Source: Melastoma dodecandrum (Eukaryota; Streptophyta; Magnoliopsida; Myrtales; Melastomataceae). From it: a stretch of DNA of 64,000 nucleotides. Below, piece by piece: positions 30,062 to 43,039 of the stretch. The stretch is from positions 186,001-250,000 of the forward strand of contig JARUPY010000506.1 of NCBI GenBank assembly GCA_029817715.1, written 5' to 3'. The notes below the pieces were generated by a model that saw only the letters and a program-made list of their open reading frames with translations, ran no database searches and was not told the origin of the DNA. Numbering within the stretch: the first letter of the stretch is position 1; each line of letters begins with the position of its first letter. Both the position numbers and the translations under genes were made by a program.

Positions 30062-33000
30062 TATGAGCATGTGGATTCTTTTCGAACGCTCTTACATTTT
30101 TAATCCACATGGGAGAAGAATTTTTGTTTGCGCATGTACTTGTTTGGCTCGGTGCCTTTTGTTTGTTCTCATGGTTGTGTTCGTTTACTGCTTTCCTAGG
30201 CATATCTAGGTGTGCCCGAACCCGGGGCTAGGATTTTTGGGGGGGTCACCGAGAGGCTCAGCCTACTGCTATTTGCAGTATGGTTTTTGGCCGGGGCCCC
30301 GCCTCCCTCAGTCCGAAGGAGGTTTAGAAGCCTTTATCCGAGAGTCTAGCATTGTTTGCCCACTACAGGTACCAGACGCCGCACGTGCATTTGTTTGTTA
30401 CTGAGTGACTGCTACTTGTGCAGGGAGAGGTGTCAGGTACGCTTTGTCTGCTATGACTGTAAAACTAACACTGCTTGTTTTGCAGTTGAGTCGAGTTCAT
30501 TACAATGGACCTCAAGAACCTCCATTTCTCGTATCCCTATCTATTTTATGCTTACTGCATTCATACATGTCTACCTGATTACAGTAGTTATATTATCATG
30601 TCATTCAAAATAATTGATTCATTTCATTACTGCATTTCGTTTGCGATTGCATTTACGTAATGCATACTCTTATGCTTATATGAGTGCGATTAAGCAACAA
30701 CATAAACTTATCATGCATCAATCACACTGTTGCATAATACTAATCCAATTCTCATTTCTACTTTCCTTACGAGGTTTAATTCTCCAACATGGCTCCTCGA
30801 ATGGGACTAGGGACAAAGCATGATATTACAAATCTACAAGCACAAGAATGCCAAGGATTTATCGACGGCTACCTGGCCCAAAGTCGAACATCTAACAACA
30901 TGAAGACCAAAGTTTTCATACAGCTACCAAGGTCCAAAGCCGTGTGTCCAAAGACATGAGCCCAAAGTGTTATCAACGGCTACCAAAGTACAAAGCCAAA
31001 AACAAATACCAAAGTTCACCCAACGACTACCAAGGTTCAAAGCCGAATCTACAGCAACCTAAAAACCCTAAGAAGGTTACATTTCAAAAGGCCAATCTCC
31101 ATCAACATCAAAACTAACGACAAACCAGAGAGCCGTTCATAGACATGCAAAAATCCGACGCGTCGGAACATCACGCCTACTGATCCGACAATCCCTCCAA
31201 GGCAATAAAAGCGATCCCTCTACATCATCAGTCATCACAATCTGGCACAAGGACTCGTCGACCTTCTTCACGGTGCCAACAGTACATTCTAGCACTATGG
31301 GCAAACTCATCTTCACAACAACCTCGCAAGATCAAACTTCCCAAAAAACTTGAAGAATGTCGGATCAGCATCCCAATGACAAAAACATGAACATGGACCA
31401 AATTCTTCAAGCGACGTCGAACACATAGCGCAACTGGCATTAGAAACTCCCATTCGCTCTATTCGCCTTCCAACAGTTCAAAACATACATGATGAACTTA
31501 TCGATATTTAAACTGCTAACACCAAGACATCCATTTTACCTCGCAGGTATAAGATGTCTCGTCTGGGGCTCACACAACAGCTTACCAATACCAAAGAACA
31601 CGATGTTTATCAAATGACGAGACATACTCCGACTGGGGCAATTCCCTTTGAACTGCTTATGACACCCAAGCAGTCATCTCGGCAGCAGTCAACCACCGAC
31701 TCTCACTAAAGAAAGGAGGAGAAGGTCAATCACCGCCTCATGCATTGACGAGAAACAAGCACCTCGGCTCACCACATGAACGGCCAATTCCCTAGCCCGC
31801 CCATCACAGTAGCGGTCATCGCCCACGCACACCACAAAGTGCTACAACAATGCACATCCTGTGTAATCACGCCTATCAAAACTGCAATTGCCGTAGCAAA
31901 GAGGAACTGCCACAAACAATCAACGCAGACAATCTTTGACGTTACAATCACATTAACGGGAGTATTCGTTCTTCAATCAGTACTTCCTTATTTGCAAAAA
32001 TAAGAGACATGAGCTTACTTATTTTAGCCCTTGTCGCATGTTGACGGAGGCGTGGGTGGCAGGGTGGTAAAGTTTCGAGCCAAAACCTTGAAACAGTTTC
32101 AAACCAAAGCTTTAAAATATCCTTCGTTGTTAACAAAACAACAGAACAACACGAAAGGAAGTATTCGTTCCCAAGTTAATACTTTCTTTGCAAAAATAAG
32201 TTACACGAGCGTACTTATTTTCACCATGCATTCTCTTATAGGTACATGAACATCCTAAGCAGACAAACAATATTGGGGCAAAACTCCAAGCAATCTTGGA
32301 GAACTCTCTGTCAACAAAACAATGATCTACCTGAAAATGGAGTATTCATTCCTTAACTAATGCTTTCTTCACAAAACACGTTACATGAACTTACTTGCTT
32401 TGCCCTTCGGCTTGTCTCATAGGTACATGAACATCCTAGATGGACGACGAAGATGAGGGTGGTAGGGTGGAAAAATTTCGAGCCAAAGTTTCAAAATAGC
32501 CTTCATTAGCAAAACAACGACGACGACACTACGTGAACAATCCGGGGCAAATCTCCATGCGATCTATGGGCAAATCTCCAAACGATCATGGGACAGATCT
32601 TCGAACAATCATGGGACAAATCTCCGAGTAATCATGGATAAATCTACAAGCAATCTTAGGGCAAATCTCCGACCGATCCGGGGGCAAATCTCCGAGTGAT
32701 CATGGACATCTCCAAGCGATCCTGGGGCATACCTCCAAGCTATCCTGGGACAAGACAGAGCAATCTTGGTTAATCCCCCATTGACAAACCAACGAATCAC
32801 ATGAAAGGGAGTATTCGTTCTTTAACTAATACTTTCTTCGCAAAACGAGTTACATGAGCTTATTTGTTGTGCCTTTCATGCTTATCTCAGGAAGCACATG
32901 AACATCCTAGATAGACAATCAAGACAATCAATAAATTTCGAACCAAAGCTTCAGAGTAACATGTCATCAACAACACCACAAATTACATGGAAGAGATACA

Positions 33001-36000
33001 TGAGCGCCCAAGGCAGAAAAATGAAAGCCAAAGCTTCAATTCAATGTCATCAACAAGACAACAAATTACATGAAAGGGGTACATGAACGTCCTAGGAAAA
33101 CAATGAAGACAAACAATAAAGCTTCAAACCAGAACTTCAGAACACAACCTTCATCAACGAACTTCTTTACATCCCCAAAGAACTGGGGCAATAAACACCG
33201 ACAATACACATGAAAAGGGAGAATCACACAGTCATTACTCTCTTCATCAAACTAAGGAAATTACATGAGCACATGTTGTTTACGTCCTTCGTCTCGTTGC
33301 CAGGTACAAGAGCTCCTCGCACGAATAGTGCACAACTCCTATGACAAAGGCGAGGGTGGCAGAGTAGCAAAACTTTAAGGCAAAGTCTTGTAGCAATTTC
33401 GTCAAACCTTCGAATCCATTGGACGAAGATGCAATGACGAAACGATACAAAAGGGAAGTACAAAAATTTTACTTTACTTTCCTTATAAATGAAGTTACAT
33501 GAACAAACTTTAATCATACTCTAAAAGAAACAAGTCACATAAACGCACTTGTTTTCTGTCATCTGTTTGATAGGTACATGAGCAACCTTATACAACAGAT
33601 ACAAAACCAGAGTAGCCATTTCGTCAAACCTTCGATTCTATCGGACGAAGACGCAATGACGAAACCATGCAAAAGGGAAGTACCAAAGCTCTACTTCACT
33701 TTTCTTACAAATGAAGTTACATGAGCAAACTTTATTCTTACTCTAACAGAAACAAGTCACATGAACTTACTTGTTTCTCGCCATCTATTTGATAGGTACA
33801 TGAGCGTCCTTGCACAATAGACATCAGGCAGGAGTAATCTTCGTCAATCCTTCGATTCCATCGGACGGAGATGCAATGACGAAACACATGGAAAAGGGAA
33901 GTATCATGGCTCTACTTCACTTTTCATATAAATGAAGTTACATGAGCAAACTTCATTTTTACTTTAACAAAAACAAGTTACATGAGCTTACTTGTTGTCC
34001 GCCCTTTGGCGAGTGCAGGTACATGGACATCCTTGCATTACGAACAAAGGCGCGGGCGGTTGGGTGGAAATTTCGAATCAAAATTCGAGATTGCCTTTGT
34101 TTATCACCAAGGATGATTACATTAATTCAATTATAACACTTTCTATATGAAACAAGTTACAAGAGCTCACTTTTATTTCCGCCCTTTGGCGAGTGCAGGT
34201 ACATCAACATCCTTGCATTACGAACAAGGGCGCGGGCGGTTGGGTGGAAATTTCGAATCAAAATTCGAGATTACCTTTGTTTATCACCAAGGATAATTAC
34301 ATTAATTCAATTTTAATACTTTCTCTATGAAACAAGTTACAAGAGCTCACTTGTGTTTTCGCCCTTTGGCGAGTGTAGGTACATGAACATCCTGCATTAC
34401 GAACAAAGGCACGGGCGGTCGGGTGGAGGATTCCGAACCAAAGTTTCGAGATTGCCTTCGTTGTCACCAAGGATGATCATATCAAAAGAGAGTATCATCT
34501 ACACTACTCTCTAATAGATTTCCTTTCATTCCCTAGACGGAGTCAAACCTCCATTTCCCCAGTTGGAGTCGGTTACAAACATCGCATTCCTCAACAAGAG
34601 TAGAATATACAAGCATATTCTTCCAAAATGACCATCGAGATGGGCATATTCATCTCATATCCCCAGCGAATACCCAACTTTATTATAATCACCCCAAGCG
34701 AGAGTCGAAGTACATGAGCTAACTTCATCTCCGTCCGTTGTCAACTGTGTAGGCACATGGGTTCCATACAGGACGGTACAAACTCTTAGGCAACGGCGTG
34801 GGTGGTTGGATGGAAGCCGTTCCGAGTCTAATCTCGAAGACCATGACTGGGGCATGAAACTGCAAACACTTTCCCCGCGAAGCTTGCACAAGAGCACCAC
34901 CTTAGTACGACGTCTCCAAAGAGGTTTGCGTACCTAAACCTATTCACTTCTTAAGCATTTGTGTGCCCTTTTGCATATAATTTTAAAAAAAGCTTGACAA
35001 TAAGAATACTTTTGGGCGAGAACTGAGAAGGAAAGCCCATTCCCCAAACACTTACCCAAAGAGTGATGAAAGTAAACACTGTGAGGATTTACCTACACAA
35101 GCGTCCGGGTGGACAAGGAATCCTTTGACAAAAGATGCTCGTACTGGGATGAGATCGAGCACTTCTTCTATATCCCAAACAAAAAACATTGACCATTGTT
35201 AGCCCTTTCGAGCCAAATTCGAAGTTTCTTTATACAGTATTCCCTCTGAGTCCAAGGACCGCCTCACATAGAGGTAAATAGAGATCCTGTAGTCAGAAAC
35301 CGGGAGCAGCGGACCATAGAGGTGACACTTCCTCAAGGTTCAAGTAAAGAAGCACCATCGAGAGACATGCACACCAGTCGAGGCGTTTCCAAAGATAGTT
35401 GTCTTCATCAACACAACGAAAATCCCCATGGAGTCCAAAGCACCTCCAACAAAAGTCGACAAAAACAGAAAGTGGGGCAATTTCCTACAAATCGTCAAAA
35501 AAAAAATTATTATCAAAAAAGAAAGCGGGGCAAATCCCATGTTCCAGCAAAGAAAAAGCAGAATCAGCGCAAAGACTAAAGTCTTCAAAAGCAAAGCGCA
35601 AAAAGAAATAAAAGAGCAAATTAAAGCACCAGGGCCGACATGAGCGGTCGCAAAAGCAAAGGCGCTATCTTTCGAGCAAAATAAGGAGAAAGCACTCCCC
35701 AAAACACATTTCCAAAGCTCTAGTGGACCGGCCATCAATCCCCAACGGCGCGTCTCAACGGGCATGCTGTCTGATAGATGGAGAATTCGCTTGGATGGTG
35801 GAACCTCTGTGGTACAACAGCTTCTGATGAGGTCCTTAGACTCATTCCTTCAAAATGACAAATTCAGATTCCCTATCCAAAGGCCTTATGCCAAAACCAT
35901 ATTACAACCCACACAAAGACTCGTTCGACTGGTACATGAGCATCCAAGTCAAGGGAATTCTATAATCCAACTGTGACAGGTTTCAGAAGTAAGAGCGAGC

Positions 36001-36254
36001 TGAGATAAAAGTCAGAAGTCCTTCTCTGTTCTCGCTTAGAAGTGATCCTAATAAGCTTCATCAAAATAAATCACGACATGCATGAGTGTTGTGATCATAC
36101 ATATTTCATTACCCCATATTTCACGGGGTCTCGTTTATTACTGACAGTTTGCTTGATTAGATCCCAAAGTACAGGTCTATCAAGAATACCCTAAATCCAC
36201 AATTTGGGGTATTAATGAAGTCTTTGCGAGAAAATTTTCTTCAAACTCTCTCGC
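30062..36254 (+). repeat. Non-coding interior built of tandem modules
   Basis: From about 30.8 to 34.9 kb the interior repeats diverged modules in which TTACATGAGC..ACTTG is followed by (G)GTACATGAACATCCT and a GGGCGGTTGGGTGGAAA..TTTCGA segment. Short arrays lie inside. A degenerate ~30-bp repeat (GGGCAAATCTCC..CGATCATG) spans about 32541-32765. A 222-bp period starts at 33531, 33753 and 33974. A 180-bp period shows with GCCCTTTGGCGAGTG at 34001, 34181 and 34361. From 30840 to 31060 a shorter CTACCAA(A/G)GT.CAAAGCC word repeats. No coding frame is supported. Confidence 0.75.
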
Positions 36255-36267
36255 AAAGAGGGGCAAC
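36255..36267 (+). other. Polypurine tract of the LARD element
   Basis: AAAGAGGGGCAAC lies immediately before the right LTR, the expected place for the plus-strand primer. Confidence 0.7.
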
Positions 36268-39248
36268 TGTAATACCCCAAATTTGTGGATTCCTTCATTT
36301 GACCACTTTTACTCACTTAAAATGAGTTCATTTGGTTTAGTTTAAAGCCCAAACCCATATATGTGAACCTAGGCTTTATAAAATAGCATTAAAATGACCA
36401 AAGCCCATTTTAAAACTTATTATTTTAATAAATCAAATAAAATTACGAAATTTTTGCATAATCATCTATTAACTAATTTCTTTTATTCCTTTCCCTTTTT
36501 GAACATGCCTTATCATATTATCACACAAACTTAGGAAAAATCATTCAAAAAAGAAGAAATATAATCACATTCCCTCAATTCTTCAATCAGACATCCATTC
36601 GCTCAAGGGAAAGCAATTACAGAATTTTAGGGGATAGATTGAGGGATCGTAATCATCGCATTCTGTCAATTCCCTTCTCCCCATACTTTAATTATACAGG
36701 GACACACACACACAAAAAAAAAAGACGATTCTCCCATCAGAGGATCTCTGAAATTCCCCGGAGCAAAAAGCCTCCCTTTCCCCATCAGACAATTGGAGAA
36801 ACACTCTTCAGACAATTAGAGATCCTCGGAGACGTCTCACCTTGGACGCTCCACCTCTCCGGGAATCGGAGGCCAACTCCTCCTCCCTCTACCTACAACC
36901 GGGGGCCAACTCCTCCTCTATACAAATCAACGCCGGAGGCCAACTCCTCTCGATCTACATACAGAAACCGGAGCCAAGGAATCCCCCTCTCCGGCGCTGA
37001 CGAGTCGAAGCATACCGACCAGCCTATCAGCCGACGCCCTCCCGGCGTCGTTCATCCTCCTCGGGCCACCCCGAGACGAGGTAACCCCCTCGGTGAGACT
37101 TCCTCTCACTTTGCTAATTCCAACATGCTTCTACCATATTCGATATGCTGACTATGTCGTTCCTTTTCTTTTTTGGCCTACCACACACACCATGGGGTGA
37201 GGAACGAGCCTTCAGACAAGGTCGTAATAGCCAAAGGACAAAGGACAGCCGGCGTGCCATCTCCCGTCGACACTTAACCACAACGTAAACAGGTCGTAAT
37301 CATTTAAACTCCTCTCGAAATGCATTTTCACACGTTTTTTTAGACCTCAAAGCTTTCACGGTAGCTTTGGGGTCGATTTTGCATTCATTTGTGGCACGAA
37401 AGTGTCGGGACATCTCCCGGCCTTCTATTTCGATTGTTTTCAGCGGCAACGCCTCAAAAGGCTCTTTTTTCAAAGAGGTTACGGACATTTTCGAACCTCG
37501 AACCCAAAAGGTCAAATGATCTACAATGAGTGATGATCTTGGGAATATTTTTATTTTAATTTTTGGTTAATCGATGGCCAAGATATGCTCCCCGAAACTA
37601 GCGCCACCTTCGCTGGCCGCAACAGAGCTGTCTGTCGCAGTGTTACTTCCGGGGATATTGCTGGAGATCTAACCGTTGGATCTTATTCAAACTTTTTGAC
37701 CAGAAACTAGACTTCAATATAATTGTTTTTCATATATTAACTAACCGTTTAAGTTTCTGTAATAACAAGATACGACCTCGTGAACAGACTGTACACTAAG
37801 TGAGGTCTGCCGCGCATCACTACTTCACTCTTTGCACAATACCCGCGGATCAAACCGTTGGAGTGTACTTAAATTTTGTAAATATGTTCTTCCTTAATCA
37901 TGTTGATTTTGACATTTTATACACATTTTTTCACCTTGTGGATGAAAAGATGTCAATTTTTGTTCCCACGGCTCAGGTCAGCAAAACTGGACAAGCTATT
38001 TATATTACTTTTGCACGAGCATATCTTTCGATCCAACCGTTGGATCCATGTGCAATTTTACACACGAATTCTTCATTGCCTTACCTTTCTGTGAACTCCT
38101 TTTGCACTCCGATCGGACATTCGAGATCCCTGATATGATAGGAACAACGCTGTCCGTACAAGCTGTTCCGCTTTTCCGGACAACTATCTTAGTTCCTTGA
38201 TCTTGTGAGATTGCATCGTTAGATTTTTATAAAATTTTACATGCAAACTCGCCATTAAGTTTTGGATCTTTTGGTTTAAATTTTGATTAAATCGGACAAT
38301 CCGAGTCAAAGTTATAGATCGCTTTCTGAACTATGCGTAATTCGTATTCGTTGTGTTTTGTGATTATACAACTCTTATTATTTGAACATTCTAACCAAAT
38401 TTCCATTTTATATTACATGAAAAATCAACAAACGATTTCGAGGATTCGACAAAGCGACTCTGAGGACACCCGTGGTGGAGGTACGTCACCAAAGTGGCCC
38501 AACTGATAAGCCTTAGCCGATGACATGCCATCCCGGCGGGCCACAGGTACAAAGGGGAGGTGCGGGCCTCCCGAAAAAGATAGAAAATCCACTTGTAACG
38601 GGCCGTGGGCCCAAGTGCATAGGCCCACGGTCACCATCCTTCCCCGCCCCCTTTGATCTAAATAATTGCCTGTGCTTGTCCGCATGCCTTAGGCCCATAG
38701 GTTTATTGTCGCATGTTGTTTGCTATCAACAAACATGAGTTCGGGTCCAAAGCCTGAATCGGGTCCAACGCCCGTTAAACAAAAGCAAATCTTTTGGTGC
38801 AAACGCCACCTCCCTTTTTCGCATGTTAGAATGTAAGAGTTAGTAAATAGGAATCCCCGAACCAACTGTTTTTTTCCGACTTAAACAGCTTTCATAAATA
38901 AAGTCGGTGGCGACTCCGTTTAGTTTACCTAGGTTAAACAACAAAAACCTTTTTACGGAGCCATCATGGATGAGGGACTGACGACACGAGCCGCTCCCGA
39001 TTCCTCCCGACAGTTCCTCTTTCGGATCATGCTCCGCCTTTCGCCCGCCGCCTCTTAGGAAGACAGAGACGGTCGGCGAGGGCCCGAGCAGGCCCAGTTA
39101 GGAACCTAGGGAGGGACCACCCAATTCCCTTCCGTAGCGTCCGACGCTCGAGTCGTGACGTCGACCGGTTGGGCCTTTGGGGAGCGGGCCCGGATCCTCG
39201 GGTCGTTCGGACCGCCTCGCGCGTGCTAGGCCGGAAGGCGCGCGTACA
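36268..39248 (+). repeat. Right LTR of the LARD element
   Basis: Direct copy of 27048-30036 with scattered substitutions and short indels. It ends CGCGTACA and is followed by the second TATAC of the target duplication. Confidence 0.9.
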
Positions 39249-40800
39249 TATACATATAGAAATTGTTCAAGAATCGAGAAGAATTAAGATTCATGCACTT
39301 CGAAGAGTTTTCGACAGCAAGGTTTTGGTTTAATTGAAACCAATGTGAGGAATCGGGGAAGAAGACATCATCCATACGTGGATTGTCGCAACATGATGCG
39401 ACAACGTCATTGTGGGGAATCGCTGTAGACCCGAGCTTCTTGGAATCGGAGAAGTTCTCGGTGGCTTACAAAATGACGTCTAGCTTGAACTGAAGCGATA
39501 CCATGATGAGGTCATCATCTTCTGTTATGGATATCAATAACTTAGCGGATACATGGCCCCCGAGTATGCACGGCACGGACGCTTTTCTGTGAAGTCCGAT
39601 GTTTTCAGTTTCGGTTTTCTCATGTTGGAGTTTGTAGAGGCAGGAAGAACCTGGACTCCCATGGACGTCACGGAGATGATCCAGAAATCTTGATAAGCCG
39701 TGTGAACTGATTTCTCCTGCAAATTTCATGACTGGGTTCATCCTTTGAGAGAAGTTCTAATCCTGGTGAGCCTCATATCCGATTGCTTCAGGTTTGAAGA
39801 AGTTGGAGGGAAGGGAATATTTGGAACATCATTGATCCTTAGGTAACTTCTACGAATTAGAGCGCGGATATCGGGAGATGCATTCACATCGGTTTGTCGT
39901 CCATTCAGGAGGACGTTGCGAGTAGACCAACTATGGCTTCGGTCGTCGTAATGATCAACAGCCACAGTTACTCTCCCAGTACCCACCCAACCTGCATTCT
40001 CGATGAGCATGCGTGTGTAGCAACACGAATTTTGGACCACAGATCTTTGCCTTATCTGTGGATCAACGGTCCAGAATGTAGGTCCATGGTACAGAAACCC
40101 AGTAAGGAGGTGACCACGGAAACACACCATGTGAAGGCTTGCATGCGAAGCGATTACCGAATGACGGGGTTACCAGGCGACATGGTCAACGAAGTGATTG
40201 CCAGGCGAAGGGGTTAACGGGTGACACGGTCAACAAGGCGATTCGGACATTCCCAGGATTTGGAAAAAATTGTTGCCAAGTTTCCTAAAATGGAAAAAAG
40301 ATATTCTATGAAGACTGGCAATAAAAGATACGTAATATTTATACAATATTTCATTACAGTACATACGGTCTAGCTTAGTATAAATAGTGATTCTTAGGCA
40401 TTGTACACACCTCTCTACAGACGGATTTATAGTCTTTTTATCTTTCAAGCATTTCAGCAGTCAAGCTCTCTGTGCTCCTGCATTCCTGCTTTCTTCCGAA
40501 GGCATCGTCGATGGTATCCGTAAGTGTCTCCGCTTAAGGGTGTTCATCCACCGTCTTCTTCTCTCTCTTTTCATTCATAAAGCGACCACACAACGAACCT
40601 CCAAGCACCAGTTGCTCGTAGTGTCAGAAATTTCCGACGTGTTTAGATCCGGCTTACAACAATAAGGCAATGCAAGTGACCTCTCCACTTCGATTTACCG
40701 AACTTCGATGCCATCGCATAGTGGCTACTCGGGGAACCACATAGGCACGCTTTACTCAGTAAACGAGGTTTCCATCACAAGGCTATATCCCCAACAAAAG
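39249..40800 (+). pseudogene. CRK pseudogene A with inverted exon 4
   Basis: The 3' flank of CRK-d resumes after the LARD element and leads into a CRK relic. An exon 3 remnant lies at about 39354-39408. Exon 4 is present on the - strand (about 39431-39524; - strand reading EDDDLIMVSLQF, then a stop, then ATENFSDSKKL). Exon 7 is on the + strand again (39546-39701; [22 protein letters not shown], then a one-base deletion near 39640 shifts the frame). Exon 8 starts at 39792 and has an in-frame stop. Exon 8 is split by a probable solo LTR (40012-40665) and ends near 40800 with an LYPQQK stretch where the family has EPYPR. Exons 1, 2, 5 and 6 are missing. Pseudogene B shares the inversion and frameshift. 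Confidence 0.82.
40012..40665 (+). mobile_element. Probable solo LTR inside pseudogene A exon 8
   Basis: Compared with the paralogous exon at 50257-50300, about 650 bp are inserted between CGATGAGCAT and CAATGCAAGTGAC. The insert starts near TGTAGCAACACG and ends near CTTACAACA (TG...CA). It has a clear TATAAATA at 40379-40386 with a transcribed-type stretch after it, as in an LTR promoter. The target duplication cannot be resolved, so the ends are approximate. Confidence 0.5.
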
Positions 40801-41215
40801 TGTCTCGGTGCCATCGACGGAGTACGCGCCAAATTGGGCAGGCAAAAAATAACTTAGACAATCAATAAATCAATCAAACAATAAATCACGCAATCAAATG
40901 GTAACAGTCCTAATAAACACTTGGAAAGGTATACGATTAATTTTTTCTCTTATCAGACCAACGCTGTAGACAATCTTCGGACAAATAGGATAGACACGAT
41001 CCCTGTTCCCCCTTAAGGAAACAAGAGGCCAACTGGGATGCATTCACGGTCAACGGGTGCAAACCATTCCGTATTCGTCCCAAAGACAAACCTTCGATCA
41101 AAAATTGGACAAATTCTTTGTTCTTCGATCCCGGGTCCACATATGAAGTTCCCCGAAAATCAAGTGAAATCAGTACACTCTCTTACCATTGTTGTGATAC
41201 TATTAGGATGATTTC
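40801..41215. repeat. CRK pseudogene 3' flank, repeated at 50380-50815
   Basis: Non-coding sequence that matches 50380-50815 almost throughout (ACGCGCCAAATTGGGCAGGC, CAATCAAACAATAAATCA, GGGTCCACATATGAAGTTCC). It follows the exon 8 relic in both places and shows they are copies of one unit. Confidence 0.65.
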
Positions 41216-42880
41216 ATTAAGTTTTTGTATGCCTTTGATTGATTGCATTTGTGATATAAGTGCTGGAATCTTTCTCTAAAAAATAACGCAAGTTTCTCTT
41301 TGATTGATAATTTCAAAATTATTTGTATAAGATAGTACGTCTTAATATATTTCTTTTGACATATGATGTATTAAATTTGAATATGTGGTCTCAAAGTTAT
41401 AATATTTTAAAGTATCGCCTTACTTCAGCGTTATTTTCGAAACATTATTTTACTTGAAATTCCATATCAATTTTTGTACTTATTTAAAATTCTTAAATCG
41501 TAGATGTTTTTATAATATGATTTAGCAAAAAATTTCTTGTTATTTCACTGAATTTCAGCATTCCTAACCTAAAATATGCTTAAGACGATTTGGATATACA
41601 ATCTGCTCGTGTTTCAGAGTCTTGGCTATATAAAATCAATACCATTTCTTTTCTGTGAATTTATTTGCTATGGAATTTTACAAGCTTGCTCCTTCTTAAG
41701 TTAAGCATTTTTTGGCATTAGTTTTGTCTCATTTGGGCTTCTGGATCAAAAGTTACGTATTTTTCTCAAAGTAGTTTGCAATCAAATTGTGTATTGAGCC
41801 TGACCCAATTTCATGAATTTTCTGCTATTTTGGACTTAACATTATGATTCCAAATTTGAAAGCTCATATCCCTATTCGGTTAAGACAATAGCCCTAAAAT
41901 TGCATATTTTGTAGTCAGTTTGCATATTGTTCGACTTTTTTTAGTATTGTATAATCTTTTATTGAGCTTTTGCGTATGTAGGTGTATGTGACCTATCGTT
42001 GGCACAGGTCGACTTCAGTGCATTTGGAAGGGATTCTGGAAGCGATGGCGACCCGTGAAGGATAAACTTCACAAGAGCGGCCCCAATTAAAGATTCTCGG
42101 CCGATGTAAAGCCTTTCCGACTGGGCCCAAATACAAGGGGACGTGCGGGCCTCTCGATTTTCTTTCTTTGCACATATAACGGGCAGTAGGCTCACGTGCA
42201 TATGCCCATGGTCAACACTCGCTCGCTTTGATCTAAATACTCGATTTGTGGTTGTGGTGCATGCTTTTAAGCTTCTGGGATTTTATTGTCACGTGGTGAT
42301 TGCGACAAACCTGGGTTCGCCCAAAAGTCTGAATCGGGTCCAACGCCCGAAAAACAGAGACCGGAGTCTGGAGCAAAGCCCGAATCGGATCCAATGCTCA
42401 ATAATCAGAAACAAACTTTTTGGAGTAACCGCCACCTTTTCACATATATAGTATAAGAGTTAGTAATTAGGAATCTCCGATCCAACTGGTTTTTTCAACT
42501 TATACTGGTTTTCAAAAAATAAGTAGGTGACGACTCCATATTAGCTTACATAAGTTAAGCAACATCACGATGTTTTGAACGGATCCATCATGGGTGAAGG
42601 CGACACGAGCTGCTCAATATCCTCTTGGACCTTCCTTTTACGGATCATGCTCCGTTTTTCGCCCGTCACCTCCTAAGGAGCATGGAGACGATCGGCGAGG
42701 GCTCGGGCAGGCGGGATTGGGAATCGAGGGAGTATTCACCCCGGTCTCCTCCATAGCTTCCAACGCTCAAGTCAAGGCACGGACCGGATGGTACTCGTGT
42801 TGTCCGAACCGCGCGTGCGTGTTAGGCCGGAAGGCGCGGGGACAACTGGAAGCATTCCTTTGATTTTTGCAACAGTCATG
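41216..42880. repeat. Long repeat with LTR relative, copy 1
   Basis: Matches 48310-49880 over about 1.5 kb. The last 0.85 kb (about 42000-42843) is a diverged relative of the LARD LTR end: GGGACGTGCGGGCCT, CTGAATCGGGTCCAACGCCC, GATCATGCTCCG.TTTTCGCCCG, GGCGAGGG, and TAGGCCGGAAGGCGCG near the end. It is therefore probably an old solo LTR of a related family. Both copies share the same right-hand neighbour sequence (CTGGAAGCATTCCTTTG), so they were copied with the region rather than inserted twice. Confidence 0.6.
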
Positions 42881-43039
42881 GAATAATATTCTTCGATATG
42901 TTAATCATTTTAAAGTAAGATTTAAAGTATTTGTATATTTTAATAAGGAATAATTTATGCATGCTAAACTTCTACGTTGTTCAACATGTGTTGGGTAGGA
43001 AATTATGTATAGGAATGAAAAGCATGGGAGAGTTATGCA

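Larger units (their letters stand above)
27048..39248 (+). mobile_element. LARD-type giant non-coding LTR retrotransposon (12.2 kb)
   Basis: Long direct repeats 27048-30036 and 36268-39248 (2989 and 2981 bp) start TGTAATACCCC and end CGCGTACA. The target duplication TATAC is perfect (27043-27047 and 39249-39253). A primer-binding site (30044-30061) and a polypurine tract (36255-36267) are in place. The 6.2-kb interior has no gag, protease, reverse transcriptase or integrase in any frame, and is largely made of degenerate tandem modules. Long LTRs with a non-coding core define a large retrotransposon derivative. The arginine-tRNA-type primer site is typical of the Tat/Ogre branch of Ty3/gypsy, the likely source of its enzymes. 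The two LTRs differ by roughly 2% over the first kilobase by eye, so insertion was recent. It lies in the 3' flank of CRK-d. Confidence 0.9.

Noticed and set aside
33520..34500. Regular repeats considered as a CRISPR-like array
   Set aside because: Units are 180-222 bp, contiguous without unique spacers, and lie in a plant LTR element.
35340..35765. 141-codon hydrophobic frame on the - strand inside the LARD core
   Set aside because: It opposes Lys/Gln-rich low-complexity DNA, so it is Phe/Leu/Ile-rich by composition. There is no family match and no support on the other strand.
41216..42880. Treating the two long repeats as the LTR pair of one element spanning 41.2-49.9 kb
   Set aside because: CRK-e and CRK pseudogenes lie between them, both copies share flanking CRK sequence, and no primer site follows the first copy. 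They are segmental duplicates.
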